Source: an uncultured Pirellula sp.
GTDB lineage: Bacteria > Planctomycetota > Planctomycetia > Pirellulales > Pirellulaceae
DNA length: 39,386 bases
Assembly (NCBI GenBank): GCA_903892355.1
Contig: CAITIE010000110.1
Span: 1 to 39,386, forward strand
Direction of reading: 5' to 3'
The notes under the pieces were generated by a model. That model saw nothing but the letters and a program-made list of their open reading frames with translations, did not search any database and was not told where the DNA came from. Made by a program: the position numbers and the translations under genes. Below, one piece after another: positions 38,701 through 39,386 of the stretch (position 1 is its first letter; every line of letters starts with the position of its first letter).

Positions 38701-39386
38701 CGAATGCGAGGATCGGATCCTCAGAAAGAATCCATCGTGTTTCGGTTGTCGCTCGGCAACGAACGAGGCGCTATCATCGATCCAATCACCGATATGTTTC
38801 ATTGGGAACCCACCGAGGAACATTTAGGGATCCATGAAATGATCGTTGCTGCCTCCGATCCGCATGGAGCCGTTAGCACGCGCAAATTTAAAATCATCGT
38901 CGATGCACCCAACAGGGCTCCTGTCTTCCGCGAGAGAGTGATACCTGGACCCACCAACAGCAACAGGCATTACACGTTCACTCCCTCAGCGTTCGATCCC
39001 GATGGGGATTCGATCACCTTCGCCGGCAGTCCCACCAATCCATCAGGTGTCGCCATCGACGCGGTCACTGGCCAATTGGACTGGACACCCACCAACCAAC
39101 AGACGGGATCGTTTTCGATCGCTATCCTCGCATCGGATGAACATGGTGGCACAGCGATCCTGGAGTGGAAACTCGAGGTTCTCACCGACCCACCACCGAA
39201 TCGATTGCCAGTCTTCATCAGCGAGCCTCGCACGGTCATCCGTCCAGGCTTTGAATGGAGTTACGACATAGAAGCCATCGACATGGATGGTGACCCCGTC
39301 TCGTATGCGGTCGACTTGCCAGATGAATTCCAATTCGATTCCAGACGGCGGATCGTCTGGCCCAACCCTCGCGAAGGATTCGATCC
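29746..39386 (+). CDS. Giant mosaic surface protein (3' end outside window)
   Basis: The frame is open from the GTG start to the window edge, at least 3,213 codons. Parts by residue: basic N-terminus with EPLEGR (56-61), a planctomycete export-type segment; Ser/Thr/Pro-rich linker (about 86-299); unassigned beta domain (about 304-462); two cadherin-like tandem-95/VCBS repeats (about 466-655); an Ig-like Big domain (to about 787); an internal dockerin (791-845, DVDGSG and DVNGSS half-motifs); NHL-propeller-like region (846-1085); two He_PIG/cadherin-like domains (about 1206-1400). A von Willebrand A half starts with the MIDAS-type DDTAS (D1464). About 900 residues of beta-rich repeats follow, then the second A half (VLATDTWSDV, about 2527). 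Further cadherin-like repeats run to the edge. It is probably secreted or cell-surface and adhesive. Confidence 0.88.
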   Translation, partial: MLDLSSLRRHIGSRFLQRLRPTCSSKKRRLFPSNHDAARLKKRRRLLQRLRSLLIEPLEGRIATGSLIPIPLAMISEALDNARYPIPAQSTIDPVTRPSSPNQQTLDQRTPSQSQSRTPHPASTESPLDPNSSGQPSSQNVSSPTTTPDPQASSNSALNNERLLDPSTPSDREVDSNSHPIPSADGDSGGKGGGSAGSSDRMTTPQSLHGAPIPEVPRPDLQASGGSPNPQSSRPISNPPEGVAPSTTNASSAASATPSTSAVSSAIVNSSSSAAASSSKSSDRPTLQQAPPGKTILLNDLPSAQWRFTEFGGRGTNAGREQQPRWIVEGNSFLSQLELDWSRPADVDRVEVRFRTKWDSDAATINDAFEIAWLDAGDRSLVPVIQPGRDSFFNFSEGENPLVGATTSIDLNPFGGTTIGTVGLDVSTLPSGMAGTFVFRLINNDNGTNNDDRSYVRLDLTNSSPDALADAFETTEDQPIRIFSPGVLANDRDVDDDPLRAILVTTTQHGTISLNEDGSFNYVPTKNFSGLDTFVYQAHDGTIASAPCTVTILVSAVNDPPVGLRDHYSLSRDKKFVVDGTEGVLRNDFDPESSPLKAVLVRDTISGPMHGVIDFRDDGGFTYTPDTGWTGNDFFTYRVSDGEILSEPIVSNLRITPSITGVFVDSTRWNPSFAFAASGYPVLGNSRNLPWFNINQVRIEFSEPVQRITKDDFTWLGSPTLARDYNKELTFEQPTPSTLVLTLGGGQTLSTEKILLGLRETIRDLDGNSLDGDGNGQGGDPANLRFQVVPGDVDGSGLVLSNDVTLVRNSQIGIGTYDPFRDVNGSSLILSDDVTLTRNNQLGMPSADRNLASLSMAPTLTTISSQSKFFTVDRTAQNISRYRIDGTPLPEMRIEPIASPRGIAMTERGDMAWVLASNHTVHVIETATHQSLGYWNSKVGDSAQGIAVDGSSIWTVDSGTDLVYQYTLAADRTNGSLTPDFQFQLDTANFEPTGITTDGKNLWISDSASDAVFVYRMDGSLVGRWGLDTRNSEPSGLTLNPQGGEDLWVVDRTDATVYTYTGGLGWRNDSHSASSSFALSGSNQFPEDIADPPPAEPLNEQTIVPDYQTTSFSEINNTLHVELQLKNQATYAMKGPLLLGVRNLSRGDVELRNRDGISDEGIPYVEFLSASGHTELDRGENTETIHLAFHNPSRSPFTYQLVLFPQPNRPPSIVSEPKTMVRADGAIYRYDVDGEDPDQDSPLIYDLLEAPDGMSIDPNSGEIHWKTGPGDISAGTHRVTVQVIDPRGLTGTQSFSIRVLPMDYGNHPPAWITTPVVSAYVNTDYIYPSKAIDPDGDRLNYSLIQSAAGMTMDPISGELRWRPTDDQLGLHEVIVRTTDDARPSLYAEQQFVILVGKQPGNSNPVIVSTPSSIYNVVTPNPAVGPVSPTSPIVINVGDGEVSSHQVMYTRLPTLPQADVLFLLDDTASMDRWGSSTRPGSESLLTAFMQSIDGLVKAYPETDFAFGVSRLENFALSDPQSALNRPFILNQPIYRSSDAGFERFITQALMRRAPGVGAGTVSIFEALYQASTGLGLDYGSDSKDGTVGPVNGSNLDNHHSLDIPGQTLLSSNGDVAAFDTPREFRYRILKLSDFPKLPSFNLNAPITLSGKFDEPRIALGWRFQSQASHQKLRLSAATEQGTAEWLAFNPTGERIYQGPSNVPIEIMLATPGEYTLVLNSLSNSPLNYNSTLSLHSQTQTLPLDRNQSGKIQYQQQSDHYTFSLPESTTIMVDVMNRAPGVQWTLRAPDGVAKASNRFSDAVEGTDAANDSGDTLLRLAPGDYQLEINATGASAWPHEAIDYAIALRTLPAIAHPPLAPNGSLSIPHATDRPSSTSFYGFSTTTAGQVISLEIPERSVLPNVRQWIVDADGNVLHNYSNYSNSSNGTRPTQFLIASAGDYTVLFDGDINREGGNLSTTIRLNCNSVEVPPTSISVSPNQIIDGTVTSPSGVNYKISVPSNGGDLYFDPLSLSPTLGWTLLAPSGAIVARSKWNGDELITDDALPKLSNKPLRLDRNGYSLLINKLADAPAGRGTPFQFRLIDLNNTPIFDAGTITQSTTNEVGTKLVRVSTDGIDSRYFKAESLGTTPWKLYAPDHALRFEVDGTADGGYQSLRWPGSNPSYFLLDLGRPSAAIGTALATIYPRLVHHFEWSSEQMSEGTYWSSEHEHIAVENEYHFSLSNPSHFYFEPRPNSRNSDADWSILGSHGTIVAPKAFSASAADTDPQESNSVWLREGEYRLVVRSRSGDVGFRFVDLPNAGAQLTSNLINGDAGPNPEGTRFFAFDGRQGDWNRIRFTEPNTRGSSGILRVRVVDPFGRLVTTRFVPGPINSVPSPGYVDIDLDLPTTGRYSVIVEQPRSGNLTRSFTIQRDLKSNFPASDVRSLSTSTPHAVSIESTKLLYDATFQSVSSERYFFDGLEATGDYPTDIIFDQRGGGRHFSNSMSSSDIIHLNTTNPLLVQTYTNSVPITAGGTRGGAGFRPHSVPIIVLATDTWSDVRAAGQRKNTQPTEVIGYGESVVPQDHLSGAFLNPNPNPGEAFSFLFPDPNSSSGRIQYRDLNIGNPPNARILEDNIVRSTEATITRAIDALQDLGAYVLPVFMDYTSSFDSPEQRQIHESWYDLPQAIARLTGATNASDNDLNTGDSDFSIEPNQPLTFFFDGYRSSQQATQLTSAVSQFLQSGRLDVDIIASDPSIQIQTSGAVENLKPGQTAKFDIRLTGDGTNRTFDLLFVRKGTGNIVGSIPVQIQQPYRYPARAVDPDDDPLTFSMVGQSHGASIDPRSGQLAWTPPAPGTYPFEINVSDGRGGRDEQSWSVIAGPDLSIASNRSPNVETIPNQTAYVGNDFTYQVIATDEDRDPILYFLQPSSARSSIPDGLSIDRKTGEIHWNAKSATRTWATVLVGARDSKGGISTTPLKIQAVLPPSEPNSPPVIDPIPDLHVLAGNSIDWRMRGSDPQKESIVFRLSLGNERGAIIDPITDMFHWEPTEEHLGIHEMIVAASDPHGAVSTRKFKIIVDAPNRAPVFRERVIPGPTNSNRHYTFTPSAFDPDGDSITFAGSPTNPSGVAIDAVTGQLDWTPTNQQTGSFSIAILASDEHGGTAILEWKLEVLTDPPPNRLPVFISEPRTVIRPGFEWSYDIEAIDMDGDPVSYAVDLPDEFQFDSRRRIVWPNPREGFD

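Noticed and set aside
29746-39386. Frameshifted or broken giant gene, because no complete gene is bounded here
   Set aside because: Reading codon by codon through most of the region shows no in-frame stop up to the window edge. The gene is simply longer than the window.

Overview
The window looks like a piece of a planctomycete chromosome, most likely of the Pirellulales type. This is inferred from gene style and not from a marker gene. The signs are long secreted proteins with few recognisable catalytic domains, Tat-exported isomerase-like and oxidoreductase proteins, a giant mosaic surface protein with an EPLEGR-type N-terminus, cadherin-like repeats and an internal dockerin, few Shine-Dalgarno sites, and intergenic spaces rich in short palindromes. 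No rRNA, tRNA or CRISPR array was recognised.

Left part (1-7700, mostly + strand). The window opens with the tail of an IS transposase. A 177-bp tandem repeat with hairpins follows, and its third copy is cut short. Housekeeping genes come next: ispG (isoprenoid synthesis) and proB (proline synthesis) two bases apart, then an HD-domain dNTP triphosphohydrolase. After these lie a large exported protein of unknown function and a Tat-exported sugar-isomerase-like TIM-barrel protein.

Middle (7750-18060). On the - strand are an orphan iron-type ABC permease, a cyclophilin peptidyl-prolyl isomerase and an assimilatory APS/PAPS reductase (cysH). CysH is divergent from an fmdB-type zinc-ribbon gene, with a perfect 9-bp palindrome between them. 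A response regulator and histidine kinase overlap by 4 bp, and a DUF4139-like exported protein lies just upstream of them. A full-length exporter-type ABC transporter on the + strand closes this part.

Polyamine/membrane cassette (18066-26039, - strand). Eight genes are packed with overlaps or very short gaps, in transcription order: an SPFH/GYF_2 protein, S-adenosylmethionine decarboxylase (SpeD), a double zinc-ribbon DUF4178 membrane protein, a 61-residue Gly/Ser-rich membrane protein, a DUF350 protein, a membrane-anchored spermidine-synthase-like aminopropyltransferase, an FAD amine-oxidase-like lipoprotein and a histidine-rich polytopic membrane protein. SpeD would supply decarboxylated SAM to the membrane aminopropyltransferase. 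The other members suggest that the acceptor or the process is membrane-linked and not bulk spermidine synthesis. This is the most interesting system in the window.

Right part (26040-39386). A gene-free spacer with a GC-rich hairpin is followed by an exported alpha/alpha-barrel glycosidase-like protein on the - strand. A 1-kb spacer then carries several palindromes and copies of a TACTCG-type repeat in both orientations. From a GTG start at 29746, one reading frame stays open to the window edge (more than 3,200 codons). It encodes a giant surface protein whose von Willebrand A domain appears to be split by an insertion of about 900 residues.
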